Source: Pigmentiphaga daeguensis (lineage in GTDB: Bacteria; Pseudomonadota; Gammaproteobacteria; Burkholderiales; Burkholderiaceae_B). Taken from it: a stretch of DNA of 64,000 nt. The stretch spans positions 54,826 to 118,825 of the forward strand of contig NZ_BAAAEN010000021.1 of assembly GCF_039523035.1 (NCBI RefSeq). Direction: 5' to 3'. Position numbers and translations under genes: made by a program. Shown piece by piece: positions 36,991-47,148 of this stretch (within the stretch, counting starts at the first letter, position 1; every line of letters begins with the position of its first letter). The notes beneath the pieces were generated by a model. That model was not told where the DNA came from. It worked only from the letters and a program-made list of their open reading frames with translations, and ran no database searches.

Positions 36991-37524
36991 TCAGTCTTGT
37001 TCCGCCAGAGCATCGACGGCGAGGTCGATCTCTTCGGAGAATTTTTCAATGAACATCCACTCCCGCACGCGGGCGGCGGCAGTGGCATAGTCATGCTGTT
37101 CGTCCAGCAGCCGGCCAACCTCGGCCGTCATGCGCTTGCGCGCGGCGGCCAGCTCTCCCGCCAGGGCTTCCAGCGCGGCCGGGTCGCGGGCCGACCGGGC
37201 CTCGTCCAGCGCCTCCCGCCACTCCATCTGCTGCATCAGGAAGGCCGGGGTCATGGCCGTGTTGGTCTCGACCTGCAGGTCGACGCCCGCGCGCTCGCAC
37301 AGGTAGCGCGCCCGGGACAAGGGCGCGCGCAGCACCCGATAGGCCTCGTTCGCGCGCGAGGCCCACTGCATGGCCACGCGCCGCTCCTGGGCCGAGCCGG
37401 CCGCGTGCCGGTCCGGGTGGACCCGCGCCTGGACCTCGCGCCAGGCCCGGTCCAGCGCATCGCGGTCGATGGCGAAACCGGGCGCGAGGCCCAACAGCTC
37501 GAAGTGATCGGGATCGTGTTGCAT
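36991..37524 (-). CDS. hscB: Co-chaperone HscB
   Basis: The 177-residue protein has an N-terminal J-domain with H-P-D (A-R-V-H-P-D-R-H) near residue 38 and a C-terminal helical IscU-binding domain. It stimulates HscA ATPase and delivers IscU. It overlaps the iscA stop by one base. Confidence 0.95.
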   Translation of the reverse strand: MQHDPDHFELLGLAPGFAIDRDALDRAWREVQARVHPDRHAAGSAQERRVAMQWASRANEAYRVLRAPLSRARYLCERAGVDLQVETNTAMTPAFLMQQMEWREALDEARSARDPAALEALAGELAAARKRMTAEVGRLLDEQHDYATAAARVREWMFIEKFSEEIDLAVDALAEQD

Positions 37525-37847
37525 CAGACGGTGAAAGACTCACCGCAGCCGCAGGATGCCTTTTCGTTCGGGTTGTTGAACTTGAAGCCCTCGTTGAGCC
37601 CCTCGCGCGCATAGTCGAGTTCGGTGCCGGCCAGGTACGGCAGGCTCTTGGGATCGACGTACACCTTCACGCCCTGGCTCTCGAACACCTGGTCGTCGGC
37701 CTGGGCCTCGTCCACGTATTCGAGCTTGTACGCCAGGCCCGAGCATCCGGTGGTGCGCACGCCCAGCCTCAGCCCTATGCCCTTCCCCCGTTTCTGGAGG
37801 TAGCGGCTGACGTGGCGCGCGGCGCGTTCGGTCAACGTTACCGACAT
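37524..37847 (-). CDS. iscA: A-type Fe-S carrier IscA
   Basis: The 107-residue HesB-family protein has the three conserved cysteines in T-T-G-C-S-G-L-A-Y and C-G-C-G-E-S-F at the C-terminus. It carries Fe-S clusters to target proteins. It is located between iscU and hscB in the standard order. Confidence 0.96.
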   Translation of the reverse strand: MSVTLTERAARHVSRYLQKRGKGIGLRLGVRTTGCSGLAYKLEYVDEAQADDQVFESQGVKVYVDPKSLPYLAGTELDYAREGLNEGFKFNNPNEKASCGCGESFTV

Positions 37848-37856
37848 GGCTTCCTC

Positions 37857-38243
37857 TTAGCTGTTTCCGTGCTTGGCACGATAGTCGTTCACGGCCGCCT
37901 TGATGGCGTCCTCGGCCAGGATCGAGCAGTGGATCTTGACCGGGGGCAGCGCCAGTTCCTGGGCGATCTGCGTGTTGCGGATATCGAGCGCCTGGTCCAG
38001 CGTCTTGCCCTTGACCCATTCGGTCACCAGGGAGCTGGAGGCGATGGCCGAACCGCAGCCATAGGTCTTGAAGCGCGCGTCCTCGATGACGCCCTGCTCG
38101 TTGACCTTGATCTGCAGTTTCATCACGTCGCCACAGGCCGGCGCGCCCACCATGCCCGTTCCCACGGAGTCGTCGCCCTTCTCGAAGGAGCCGACGTTGC
38201 GGGGGTTCTCGTAGTGATCGATGACTTTTTCGCTATAGGCCAT
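37857..38243 (-). CDS. iscU: Fe-S cluster scaffold IscU
   Basis: The 128-residue protein has the three scaffold cysteines in A-P-A-C-G-D-V-M-K-L, Y-G-C-G-S-A-I-A and H-C-S-I-L-A-E-D-A, plus the HscA-recognition L-P-P-V-K motif just before the last one. It receives sulfur from IscS and assembles [2Fe-2S] clusters. It is 15 bp after iscS. Confidence 0.98.
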   Translation of the reverse strand: MAYSEKVIDHYENPRNVGSFEKGDDSVGTGMVGAPACGDVMKLQIKVNEQGVIEDARFKTYGCGSAIASSSLVTEWVKGKTLDQALDIRNTQIAQELALPPVKIHCSILAEDAIKAAVNDYRAKHGNS

Positions 38244-38258
38244 GTTTTTTCTCCTGGT

Positions 38259-39470
38259 TCAGTGTGCAGCCCACTGCACCGTGTTGATGTCGATGCCGTC
38301 CTTGACCATTTCCCACAGCGGGGACATTTCGCGCAGCTTGTCGACCTTGCCGCGGATCAGCTGGACGGTGAAGTCGATTTCCTCTTCCGTCGTGAAGCGG
38401 CCGAGGGTGAAGCGGATGGAACTGTGCGCCAGCTCGTCGCTGCGGCCCAGGGCGCGCAGCACGTACGAGGGTTCCAGGCTGGCCGAGGTGCAGGCCGAGC
38501 CGCTGGAGACCGCCAGCTCCTTCACCGCCATGATCAGGGACTCGCCCTCGACGTAGTTGAAGCTGACGTTCAGGTTGTGCGGGATGCGCTGCTCCATGTC
38601 GCCATTGAGGTAGACCTCTTCGATGGTCGAGAGGCCTGCCCACAGCCGGTCGCGCAGCATGCGCACGCGCTCGTTTTCCGTGGCCATCTCTTCCTTGGCG
38701 ATGCGGAAGGCCTCGCCCATGCCGACGATCTGGTGCGTGGCCAGCGTGCCCGAGCGCATGCCGCGCTCGTGGCCGCCGCCGTGCATCTGCGCCTCGATGC
38801 GCACCCGCGGCTTGCGCCGCACGTACAGCGCGCCTATGCCCTTGGGACCGCACATCTTGTGCGCGCAGAAGGACATCAGGTCGACTTTCAGCGTGGCCAG
38901 GTCGATGACGACCTTGCCGGTGGCCTGGGCGGCGTCGACGTGGAAGATCACGCCCTTCTCGCGGCAGATCTCGCCCAGCTTCTCGATGTCCTGGATGACG
39001 CCGATCTCGTTGTTGACGTACATGACCGAGGCCAGGATCGTGTCCGGGCGGATCGCCGCCTTGAAGGCCTCCAGGTCGAGCAGGCCGTTTTCCTGCACGT
39101 CCAGGTAGGTGACCTCGAAGCCTTCCCGCTCCAGTTCGCGGCAGGTGTCCAGCACCGCCTTGTGCTCGGTCTTCACCGTGATGATGTGCTTGCCGCGCTC
39201 GGCGTAGAAATGCGCCGCGCCCTTGATCGCCAGGTTGTCGGACTCCGTGGCGCCCGAGGTCCACACGATTTCGCGCGGATCGGCGTTCACCAGGGCGGCA
39301 ACCTGCTCGCGGGCGATTTCGACGGCCCGTTCGGCATCCCAGCCGTAGGCATGACTGCGCGAGGCCGGGTTGCCGAATTTTTCGTACAACCACGGGACCA
39401 TGGCGTCGACCACCCGCGGATCCACCGGCGTGGTCGCCGAATAATCGAGATAAACCGGCGTTTTGATCAT
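38259..39470 (-). CDS. iscS: Cysteine desulfurase IscS
   Basis: The 403-residue PLP enzyme has the cofactor lysine in A-H-K-M-C-G-P-K-G-I-G, the loop cysteine S-S-G-S-A-C-T-S-A-S-L-E-P, and T-E-H-K-A-V-L near residue 104. It converts cysteine to alanine and gives persulfide to IscU, tRNA-modifying and other acceptors. The start M-I-K-T-P-V-Y-L-D-Y was chosen because the family begins there. It lies 32 bp after iscR. Confidence 0.98.
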   Translation of the reverse strand: MIKTPVYLDYSATTPVDPRVVDAMVPWLYEKFGNPASRSHAYGWDAERAVEIAREQVAALVNADPREIVWTSGATESDNLAIKGAAHFYAERGKHIITVKTEHKAVLDTCRELEREGFEVTYLDVQENGLLDLEAFKAAIRPDTILASVMYVNNEIGVIQDIEKLGEICREKGVIFHVDAAQATGKVVIDLATLKVDLMSFCAHKMCGPKGIGALYVRRKPRVRIEAQMHGGGHERGMRSGTLATHQIVGMGEAFRIAKEEMATENERVRMLRDRLWAGLSTIEEVYLNGDMEQRIPHNLNVSFNYVEGESLIMAVKELAVSSGSACTSASLEPSYVLRALGRSDELAHSSIRFTLGRFTTEEEIDFTVQLIRGKVDKLREMSPLWEMVKDGIDINTVQWAAH

Positions 39471-39502
39471 GACATCCAACCCTTGTGTTGCTGCGCCGGC
39501 CC

Positions 39503-40006
39503 TCAGGCCGTCGCGGTGGATTCGGGAGCGCCCGAGCGGCGATCCATCAGCACCGACTTGGCGGCGTTGGCTTCCTGCAACTCGCGCATGCGCTGCTGGT
39601 CGACCAGGTCCTGCAGGGACACCGAGTCCAGGTACTCGACCATCTTGCGGTTGAGCGTGGACCACAGTTCATGCGTCATGCACTTACCGGCCTTGCCGTC
39701 GTTGCCGCGGGAACAATCCTGCTTGCCGCCGCAGTCGGTGGCGTCCAGCGGTTCGTCGACGGCGAAGATGATGTCGGCCACGGTAACGTGGCGAGCCAGC
39801 TTGGCCAGCGAATAACCACCGCCCGGACCGCGCATGCTGTCGACCAGTTCATGCCGGCGCAGCTTGCCGAACAACTGCTCCAGATAGGACAGCGAAATGT
39901 TCTGGCGCTGGCTGATGGCGGACAGGGTGACCGGGCCGCTGTGCTGGCGCAGCGCCAGATCGATCATGGCAGTGACGGCGAAGCGTCCTTTGGTGGTGAG
40001 TCGCAT
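39503..40006 (-). CDS. iscR: Fe-S regulator IscR
   Basis: The 167-residue Rrf2-family protein has the helix-turn-helix (L-S-A-I-S-Q-R-Q-N-I-S-L-S-Y-L-E-Q-L-F) and the cluster ligands C-G-G-K-Q-D-C-S-R-G and a third C in G-K-C-M-T-H-E-L-W near residue 128. Holo-IscR represses the isc operon. It is the first gene of the operon, with candidate sites in the 5' region. Confidence 0.97.
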   Translation of the reverse strand: MRLTTKGRFAVTAMIDLALRQHSGPVTLSAISQRQNISLSYLEQLFGKLRRHELVDSMRGPGGGYSLAKLARHVTVADIIFAVDEPLDATDCGGKQDCSRGNDGKAGKCMTHELWSTLNRKMVEYLDSVSLQDLVDQQRMRELQEANAAKSVLMDRRSGAPESTATA

Positions 40007-40032
40007 TCGAAACCCCTGAGGTGAACCGGCGG

Positions 40033-40102
40033 GAGCAAATCCTTAACGATTTGCTCAAGTATAGCCAATTCCCGAATGTTTTTCTAGGGATTAATTCGGG
40101 AA
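40033..40102 (-). promoter_or_regulatory. iscR promoter region with two inverted repeats
   Basis: On the minus strand TATACT (40058-40063) is a good -10. GAGCAAATC-N6-GATTTGCTC (40033-40056) covers the expected start site, and TTCCCGAAT-N16-ATTCGGGAA (40069-40102) lies upstream of it. Either could be an IscR site; neither matches the E. coli type 1 motif closely enough to call. Confidence 0.5.
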
Positions 40103-40161
40103 ATTACCAGGGGGTGATGCTGCGGCGCAAAAATTCGGTCGGGGGGCCAGCCGCGGCGTCT

Positions 40162-40211
40162 GGCGACGGGGCCGTCGCCGGCAAAACAAGGCCCGGACGC
40201 GATCCGGGCCT
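40162..40211 (-). terminator. Terminator of the tyrosine phosphatase gene
   Basis: On the minus strand AGGCCCGGA-TCGCG-TCCGGGCCT is followed by TTGTTTTGC. A second perfect hairpin, GGCGACGG-CC-CCGTCGCC in minus-strand reading, follows at 40162-40179. Confidence 0.7.
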
Positions 40212-40245
40212 GCAATGAGGGACAGAACGAAACGGCGACCTGGAG

Positions 40246-40734
40246 TCAGGCCGCCTGGTACTGGGTGGCGCGCTTGCGCACGACTTCCAGCAAACCCTGG
40301 CAGGCGTCCTCGATATAGTCGAGCACCTTGGCGAAGCCTTCCGGCCCGCCGTAGTACGGATCCGGGACGGTGGCTTCCTCGTATTCGTTGGCGAAGCGCA
40401 TCAGCAGCATCAGCTTGTGCTGATATTGCTTGGGCGCCTGCTGTTGCAGCAAGGACAGGTTGTCCCAGTCCATTGCCAGGATCATGTCGAATTCGCGGAA
40501 ATCGTCCACACGGATCTGGCGCGCGCGGATTTCGCTGATGTCATAGCCACGCTTGCGGGCGGCAGCCTGCATACGGGCATCGGGCGGCTCGCCAATATGG
40601 AAGGCGTGCGTCCCGGCCGATTCTATACGGACAACGTCGGAAAGACCGGCGTCCTTCACCAAGCGGCGAAACACGCCCTCTGCGCTCGGCGAGCGACAGA
40701 TGTTGCCCATGCACACAAACAGTACCTTGGTCAT
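40246..40734 (-). CDS. Low-molecular-weight protein tyrosine phosphatase
   Basis: The 162-residue protein has the P-loop C-M-G-N-I-C-R-S-P at residues 8-16 (catalytic Cys, Arg) and the general-acid loop D-P-Y-Y-G-G. It belongs to the family that dephosphorylates bacterial tyrosine kinases or free phosphotyrosine. Two adjacent ATG codons (40737, 40734) are possible starts; the second is used here. It is a monocistronic gene upstream of iscR on the same strand with its own terminator. Confidence 0.93.
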   Translation of the reverse strand: MTKVLFVCMGNICRSPSAEGVFRRLVKDAGLSDVVRIESAGTHAFHIGEPPDARMQAAARKRGYDISEIRARQIRVDDFREFDMILAMDWDNLSLLQQQAPKQYQHKLMLLMRFANEYEEATVPDPYYGGPEGFAKVLDYIEDACQGLLEVVRKRATQYQAA

Positions 40735-40986
40735 CATGTCCAGAAGTGTGCGGGAAAACCCCGGATAGTTCAAGCTTTTTTTATAAGCACATGAAAATGT
40801 GGTGCTTTAAAAACCTCTTTAGAATCAGGGCGTTACCTTTCACGCGTTAGCGATTGGGCACCATGGGCAAACACCGCGCACAATAGCGGTTCCACGGACG
40901 AATCCTTGTCTCGCCCCGTTCGAGCACCAAATCGGTGCACAACTATCTCGCGATGCACAAGTCCGCCGCACCCGCCAACGGGTGCT

Positions 40987-43134
<2,148 letters not shown>

Positions 43135-43283
43135 GCTAGACTCTTGTTTCATCAGGAAAACTTCGGCAGCGAAAGGGTCCCAGAGTTCCGGACCCCGATG
43201 CGTTTCGTATTGTAAAAACCAACCTGCCATTATCCCCTGCACCACTTCTCCCTTCAACCCCGCGCGCTTAACGGACGCTTTTC

Positions 43284-44486
43284 ATGACTTCGCTCTTCGC
43301 CGCCGTAGAACTGGCCCCTCGCGACCCCATCCTGGGCCTTACCGAACAATTCAACGCCGACACCCGCAGCAACAAGGTCAATCTCGGCGTGGGCGTGTAC
43401 TACAACGACGAAGGCCGGATTCCCCTTCTGAAGGCGGTTCGCAAGGCCGAGCAGGCGCGCATCGACGCGGCCGCCGCGCGCGGCTACCTGCCCATCGAAG
43501 GGCTGGCGGGCTATAACCGCGCGGTGCAGGAGCTGCTGCTGGGCGCCGACTCCCCGCTGATCGCCGCGGGCCGGGTCCTGACGGCCCAGAGCCTGGGCGG
43601 CACGGGCGCGCTCAAGATCGGCGCCGACTTCCTCAAGCGCCTGGTTCCCCAGGCCAAGGTCGCCATCAGCGACCCGAGCTGGGAAAACCATCGCGCGCTG
43701 TTCGAGTACGCCGGCTTCGAGGTCGTCAACTATCCCTACTACGACGCAGCCACCCACGGCGTGAACTTCGCCGGCATGATCGCCGCGCTGGAAAGCTACC
43801 CCGCCGGCACGGTGGTCGTGCTGCATGCCTGCTGCCACAACCCGACGGGCGTGGACCTGACCGCCGACCAGTGGACCAAGGTGGTCGAGGTGGTCAAGGC
43901 GCGCCAGCTCATTCCCTTCCTGGATATCGCCTACCAGGGCTTCGGCGACGGCATCGACGCCGATGCCACGGCCGTGCGCCAGTTCGCCGACGCCGAACTG
44001 ACCTTCCTGATCAGCTCGTCTTTCTCGAAGTCCTTCTCGCTGTATGGCGAGCGCGTGGGCGCCCTGTCCCTGGTCGCCGCCGACAAGGAAGAAAGCGGCC
44101 GCGTGCTGAGCCAGCTCAAGCGCGTGATCCGCACCAACTACTCCAACCCGCCCACCCATGGCGGCACGGTGGTCGCCCAGGTACTGACCTCGCCCGAACT
44201 GCGGGCCGAATGGGAAGCCGAGCTGGGCGAGATGCGCGAACGCATCCGCGCCATGCGCGCCGCCCTGGTCGCCAAGCTCAAGGAACGCGGCGTTGCGCGG
44301 GACTTCGGCTTCGTGCTGCAGCAGCGCGGCATGTTCTCGTATTCGGGCCTGACGGCCGCGCAAGTGGACCGCCTGCGCGAAGAGCACGGCATCTATGCCG
44401 TCTCGACCGGCCGCATCTGCGTGGCCGCGCTCAACAGCCGCAACATCGATGCCGTCGCCGACGGCATCGCCGCTGTGTTGAAGTAA
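43284..44486 (+). CDS. tyrB: Aromatic-amino-acid/aspartate aminotransferase
   Basis: The 400-residue class I aminotransferase has the TyrB/AspC hallmarks: N-L-G-V-G-V-Y-Y-N-D near residue 33, H-N-P-T-G-V-D, the PLP lysine in S-S-S-F-S-K-S-F-S-L-Y-G-E-R-V-G, and the C-terminal G-R-I-C-V-A-A-L-N. It transfers amino groups between aspartate, aromatic amino acids and 2-oxoglutarate. Substrate range (TyrB or AspC) cannot be fixed. It is followed directly by repeat R5. Confidence 0.94.
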   Translation: MTSLFAAVELAPRDPILGLTEQFNADTRSNKVNLGVGVYYNDEGRIPLLKAVRKAEQARIDAAAARGYLPIEGLAGYNRAVQELLLGADSPLIAAGRVLTAQSLGGTGALKIGADFLKRLVPQAKVAISDPSWENHRALFEYAGFEVVNYPYYDAATHGVNFAGMIAALESYPAGTVVVLHACCHNPTGVDLTADQWTKVVEVVKARQLIPFLDIAYQGFGDGIDADATAVRQFADAELTFLISSSFSKSFSLYGERVGALSLVAADKEESGRVLSQLKRVIRTNYSNPPTHGGTVVAQVLTSPELRAEWEAELGEMRERIRAMRAALVAKLKERGVARDFGFVLQQRGMFSYSGLTAAQVDRLREEHGIYAVSTGRICVAALNSRNIDAVADGIAAVLK

Positions 44487-44641
44487 CCCCCCTACGCGCT
44501 TACGCGCGCCCGGCATGGTGAGCCCCCAGCCGCTACGCGGCAGCCCCCCGAGGGGGCCGGGGCCCGCCTTGGGGCGGCCCGGCGCCGGACCCCGCGGGGC
44601 GGCACTGGCGGACCGCCAGAGCCGGATCCGGGATGCCCTGG
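44487..44641 (+). repeat. Post-stop structured repeat, long copy R5 (after tyrB)
   Basis: It starts at the base after the tyrB stop codon. Both ends match R1-R4 (CCCCCTACGC at the start and CGGATCCGG before GCCCTGG, counted in the reverse direction). The middle is expanded by about 70 bp of GC-rich hairpins, and its distal stem has mismatches. Confidence 0.75.
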
Positions 44642-44671
44642 TTGCGCTCTAGCGTTGGGGCATGCTATAGT
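44642..44671 (+). promoter_or_regulatory. Promoter of tRNA-Asn copy 1
   Basis: TTGCGC (44642-44647) and TATAGT (44666-44671) are spaced by 18 bp and lie 12 bp before the mature tRNA. A GC-rich stretch typical of stable RNA promoters is not obvious. Confidence 0.6.
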
Positions 44672-44683
44672 TTTGGGCTCGAT

Positions 44684-44759
44684 TCCCCGATAGCTCAGTC
44701 GGTAGAGCGACGGACTGTTAATCCGCAGGTCACTGGTTCGAACCCAGTTCGGGGAGCCA
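44684..44759 (+). tRNA. tRNA-Asn (anticodon GTT), copy 1
   Basis: The 76 bases fold as a cloverleaf: acceptor TCCCCGA/TCGGGGA, D arm with AGCTC..GAGC, anticodon stem CGGAC/ATCCG region with GTT, T arm CTGGTTCGAACCCAG, and an encoded CCA. The sequence is identical to the copy at 49280-49355. Confidence 0.97.
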
Positions 44760-44767
44760 CAGATTCA

Positions 44768-44810
44768 AGCAAAAAGCCCTTACGGTTTCGCCGTAAGGGC
44801 TTTTTGCTTT
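44768..44810 (+). terminator. Rho-independent terminator after tRNA-Asn copy 1
   Basis: A long perfect stem from AGCAAAAAGCCCTTACGG to its complement encloses TTTCG, with a T5 run within the 3' arm and more T after it. Confidence 0.93.
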
Positions 44811-44873
44811 TCCCTTGCCATTTGGCCTTCTCGCGTCCGACCGGCCTCTCGCGGCGGAGGACTTGAGCGCTTC

Positions 44874-44890
44874 AGTATGAAAAAGTATGA
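44874..44890 (+). promoter_or_regulatory. Candidate antitoxin operator (direct repeat)
   Basis: AGTATGA occurs twice with its starts 10 bp apart, one helical turn, 28 bp before the antitoxin gene. Ribbon-helix-helix antitoxins bind such spaced half-sites. Confidence 0.4.
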
Positions 44891-44918
44891 TTTATGAAGA
44901 TGTTATCGGGAGTGATTC

Positions 44919-45203
44919 ATGCCCACTACGCTGGAACGCCTGACAATCACCATGCCATCGGAAATGGCCGCCTCCATCAAGCAAGCCGTGGATGACGGCG
45001 AATACGCCTCGACCAGCGAGGTCGTACGTGAGGCCTTGCGCGAATGGAAGACACGCCGCCAACTGATGCTCAATGAACTATCCGCCCTCAAGGCGGATAT
45101 CGACCAGGGCTTGGTCGACGTAGCCGCAGGCCGAGTCAAGACCTTTGACGCGGACCGCATCATCGCCCGGGGGAAGCAGCTATTAGCCGCACGCTCCAAA
45201 TAA
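44919..45203 (+). CDS. ParD/CopG-type ribbon-helix-helix antitoxin
   Basis: The 94-residue protein has the ParD N-terminal DNA-binding fold (L-T-I-T-M-P-S-E-M-A-A-S-I-K-Q, Y-A-S-T-S-E-V-V-R-E-A-L-R-E-W) and a C-terminal helix rich in Lys and Asp for toxin binding. It starts after GGGAG. It overlaps the ParE-like toxin frame by 22 bp and sits 160 bp downstream of a tRNA-Asn gene, a frequent landing place for mobile modules. Confidence 0.9.
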   Translation: MPTTLERLTITMPSEMAASIKQAVDDGEYASTSEVVREALREWKTRRQLMLNELSALKADIDQGLVDVAAGRVKTFDADRIIARGKQLLAARSK

Positions 45204-45496
45204 CCGACAGCGCCGAACAGGATCTGGCGGAAATCTGGTCGTATATTGCCGAGGGAGCTTCGGAGGCGACCGCTACCCGGTTCCTGAACAAGCTGTACGG
45301 AACGTGCGAGCGATTGCTGGCATACCCTCTGGGACATCCGGAACGGCGACAACTCGGGCGGGACCTGCGTGTGGTCTTCCACGGGGCCTACGCCATCTAC
45401 TATCAGGCAAGCGAAACCGCAGTCGTGATCGTGCGCGTTTTGCACGGCATGCGCGACCTTGGAGCCATCGCCGACCAAGGTGGGTTCGATATCTAA
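45182..45496 (+). CDS. ParE/RelE-type toxin with a non-canonical start codon
   Basis: From ATT at 45182 the frame encodes 104 residues with the ParE pattern: S-R-T-L-Q-I-T-D-S-A-E-Q-D-L-A-E-I-W-S-Y, a central L-G-R-D-L-R-V-V-F and the C-terminal Y-A-I-Y-Y-Q with V-L-H-G-M-R-D-L. No ATG, GTG or TTG exists between the preceding in-frame stop (TGA, 45146-45148) and the first conserved residues. ATT has GGGAAG 6 bp upstream. The first ATG inside would remove most of the protein. So the toxin is read from ATT at a low level or has lost its start codon. ParE toxins inhibit gyrase; RelE relatives cut mRNA. Confidence 0.75.
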   Translation: MSRTLQITDSAEQDLAEIWSYIAEGASEATATRFLNKLYGTCERLLAYPLGHPERRQLGRDLRVVFHGAYAIYYQASETAVVIVRVLHGMRDLGAIADQGGFDI

Positions 45497-45711
45497 AGCC
45501 ACGGCTGCCACCACGCCTGGAACCGCGCTGGCGCGGGCGGTTCCCGCCTGAAACTTCATTCAACATTCAATCTTGATCAACACCGGACCGTCCGGTAATT
45601 TGCCGCAGCACGGCCGGTCCGGCGCCTGTGTTCCGCAGCATGTCAGGCTCCGGCCGTTCCCATGACGAGGCGGCGAGCATCCATCGCGCCCGCACCACCG
45701 GAGAAGACACC

Positions 45712-46680
45712 ATGCAGAGACGCGCCTTGCTGTCGGCCGCGCTGGCGGGCCTGGCCTGCGCGGCCGCCGCGCCCGTCAGGGCCGATACGTTCCCTTCCCG
45801 CCCCATCCGCTTCGTCGTGCCTTTCGGCCCCGGCGGCGGCACCGACATCGTCGCGCGGCTCATCGCTCCCTACCTGTCGGCCGAACTCGGCCAGCAGGTG
45901 GTGGTGGAGAACCGTCCCGGCGCGGGCGGCGTGATCGGCTCCAACATGGTGGCCAAGGGCCCCGCCGACGGCTACACCATCCTGTTCGCCGACAGCGCGC
46001 GCACGATCGCGCCGTCCATGCAGAAGGACCTGCCGTTCGACATCGCGCGCGACCTCGATCCCATCGGCCTGATCGGCGGTACCCCCCTGCTGCTGCTTGC
46101 CCATCCCCAGGCACCGGTCAAGACCCTGGACGAGCTGGTCAAGTACGCCAAGGCCAATCCGGGCAGGCTGACCTACGGCAGTTCGGGCAACGGCACGCCG
46201 CAGCACTTCGCCGTGGAGCTCTTGAAGTCGGCCGCGGGCATCGATCTGGTGCACGTGCCCTACAAAGGTGCGGCCGCCGTGGTGGCCGACGCCGTCGGCG
46301 GGCAGATCAACCTGGCCTCGGCCACCTATGCGCCGTCGGCCGAATACATACGCAGCAACCGGCTGCTGCCGCTGACGGTGATGGAACCCAGGCGCCTGCC
46401 CGCCCTGCCCGAGGTGCCGGCCGCGGCCGAGCGCTATCCCGAAGTGATCATGAGCATCTGGTTCGGCATCATGCTGCCCATGGGGGTCGAGCCGGCCGTC
46501 CGCGCGCGGCTGGCCGAGGCGGTCGGCAAGGTCGTCGCCAACCCCGAGTACGCCGACAGGCTGCGCGCCGCCGGCTTCGAACCGATGCGAGAGACCGCGC
46601 CCCAGATGAAAGCCCGCATCGAACGCGAGGTGAAACTGTTCGGCGACGTCGCGCGCAAGGCGGGCATCAAGCCCGAGTAG
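45712..46680 (+). CDS. Bug-family (TctC-like) periplasmic solute receptor
   Basis: The 322-residue protein starts with a twin-Arg-like signal peptide (M-Q-R-R-A-L-L-S-A-A-L-A-G-L) and shows the Bug landmarks F-P-S-R-P-I-R-F-V-V-P-F, G-P-G-G-G-T-D, V-E-N-R-P-G-A-G-G, P-A-D-G-Y-T and H-V-P-Y-K-G-A-A. Not linked to an enzyme gene here, so its ligand is unknown. It lies in the interval between the two tRNA-Asn genes. Confidence 0.93.
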   Translation: MQRRALLSAALAGLACAAAAPVRADTFPSRPIRFVVPFGPGGGTDIVARLIAPYLSAELGQQVVVENRPGAGGVIGSNMVAKGPADGYTILFADSARTIAPSMQKDLPFDIARDLDPIGLIGGTPLLLLAHPQAPVKTLDELVKYAKANPGRLTYGSSGNGTPQHFAVELLKSAAGIDLVHVPYKGAAAVVADAVGGQINLASATYAPSAEYIRSNRLLPLTVMEPRRLPALPEVPAAAERYPEVIMSIWFGIMLPMGVEPAVRARLAEAVGKVVANPEYADRLRAAGFEPMRETAPQMKARIEREVKLFGDVARKAGIKPE

Positions 46681-46721
46681 CGCGGCAGGCCCCGGAGCGG
46701 GACTGGGGTATCATCCCGCCC

Positions 46722-47081
46722 ATGGCCGTTCATGCTTCCCCGCGCTTCGTCTGGCTGGCACTGCTGTGCGTGCTCTGGCACACGGCCAAGCCCGTCGCGC
46801 ACGCATCGGCGGGCCCGCCGCCATGGCTGTCCGTGCTGTGCACGGCGCAGGGCAGCGTTCCCGCGCCCCAGGATCCGCGCGACGGCGATCCGCATGCGCT
46901 GGCCGCCCTGCAATGCCCGCTATGCCTGGCCGGCGCCCATGCCGCCCTGCCCCCGCCCGCCGTGCAGGCGCAGATCGCGCCCGCGCGCGACCTCGGCCAG
47001 GCCTGCCGGCCCACCCGGGCCCTGCCGTCCCTGCCCATCCCGCCCCACCTGCATTTCTCGTCCCGCGCGCCGCCGGCCTGA
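46722..47081 (+). CDS. DUF2946-like small secreted/membrane protein
   Basis: The 119-residue protein has an N-terminal hydrophobic segment (F-V-W-L-A-L-L-C-V-L-W) and a C-P-L-C motif in the middle, then a Pro-rich tail. This layout is that of DUF2946 proteins found beside copper-handling genes. It is 67 bp before the PCuAC gene on the same strand, probably in one operon. The function is not known. Confidence 0.7.
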   Translation: MAVHASPRFVWLALLCVLWHTAKPVAHASAGPPPWLSVLCTAQGSVPAPQDPRDGDPHALAALQCPLCLAGAHAALPPPAVQAQIAPARDLGQACRPTRALPSLPIPPHLHFSSRAPPA

Positions 47082-47148
47082 GCCCATGCTCTCCTCGACG
47101 CGCCACGCCGGCAGGCTTTGCCGGCCATATTTCCAAGACGAGACCCTC

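Noticed and set aside
34603..37614. 1003-codon open frame on the plus strand opposite the isc genes
   Set aside because: It is antisense to fdx, hscA and hscB, all of which have clear family motifs.
43135..43283. LexA box before uvrB
   Set aside because: No CTGT-N8-ACAG or close variant found in the divergent uvrB-tyrB region.
44487..44641. R5 as a separate GC-rich element
   Set aside because: Its two ends match the repeat and its position after a stop codon is the same, so it is treated as an expanded copy.
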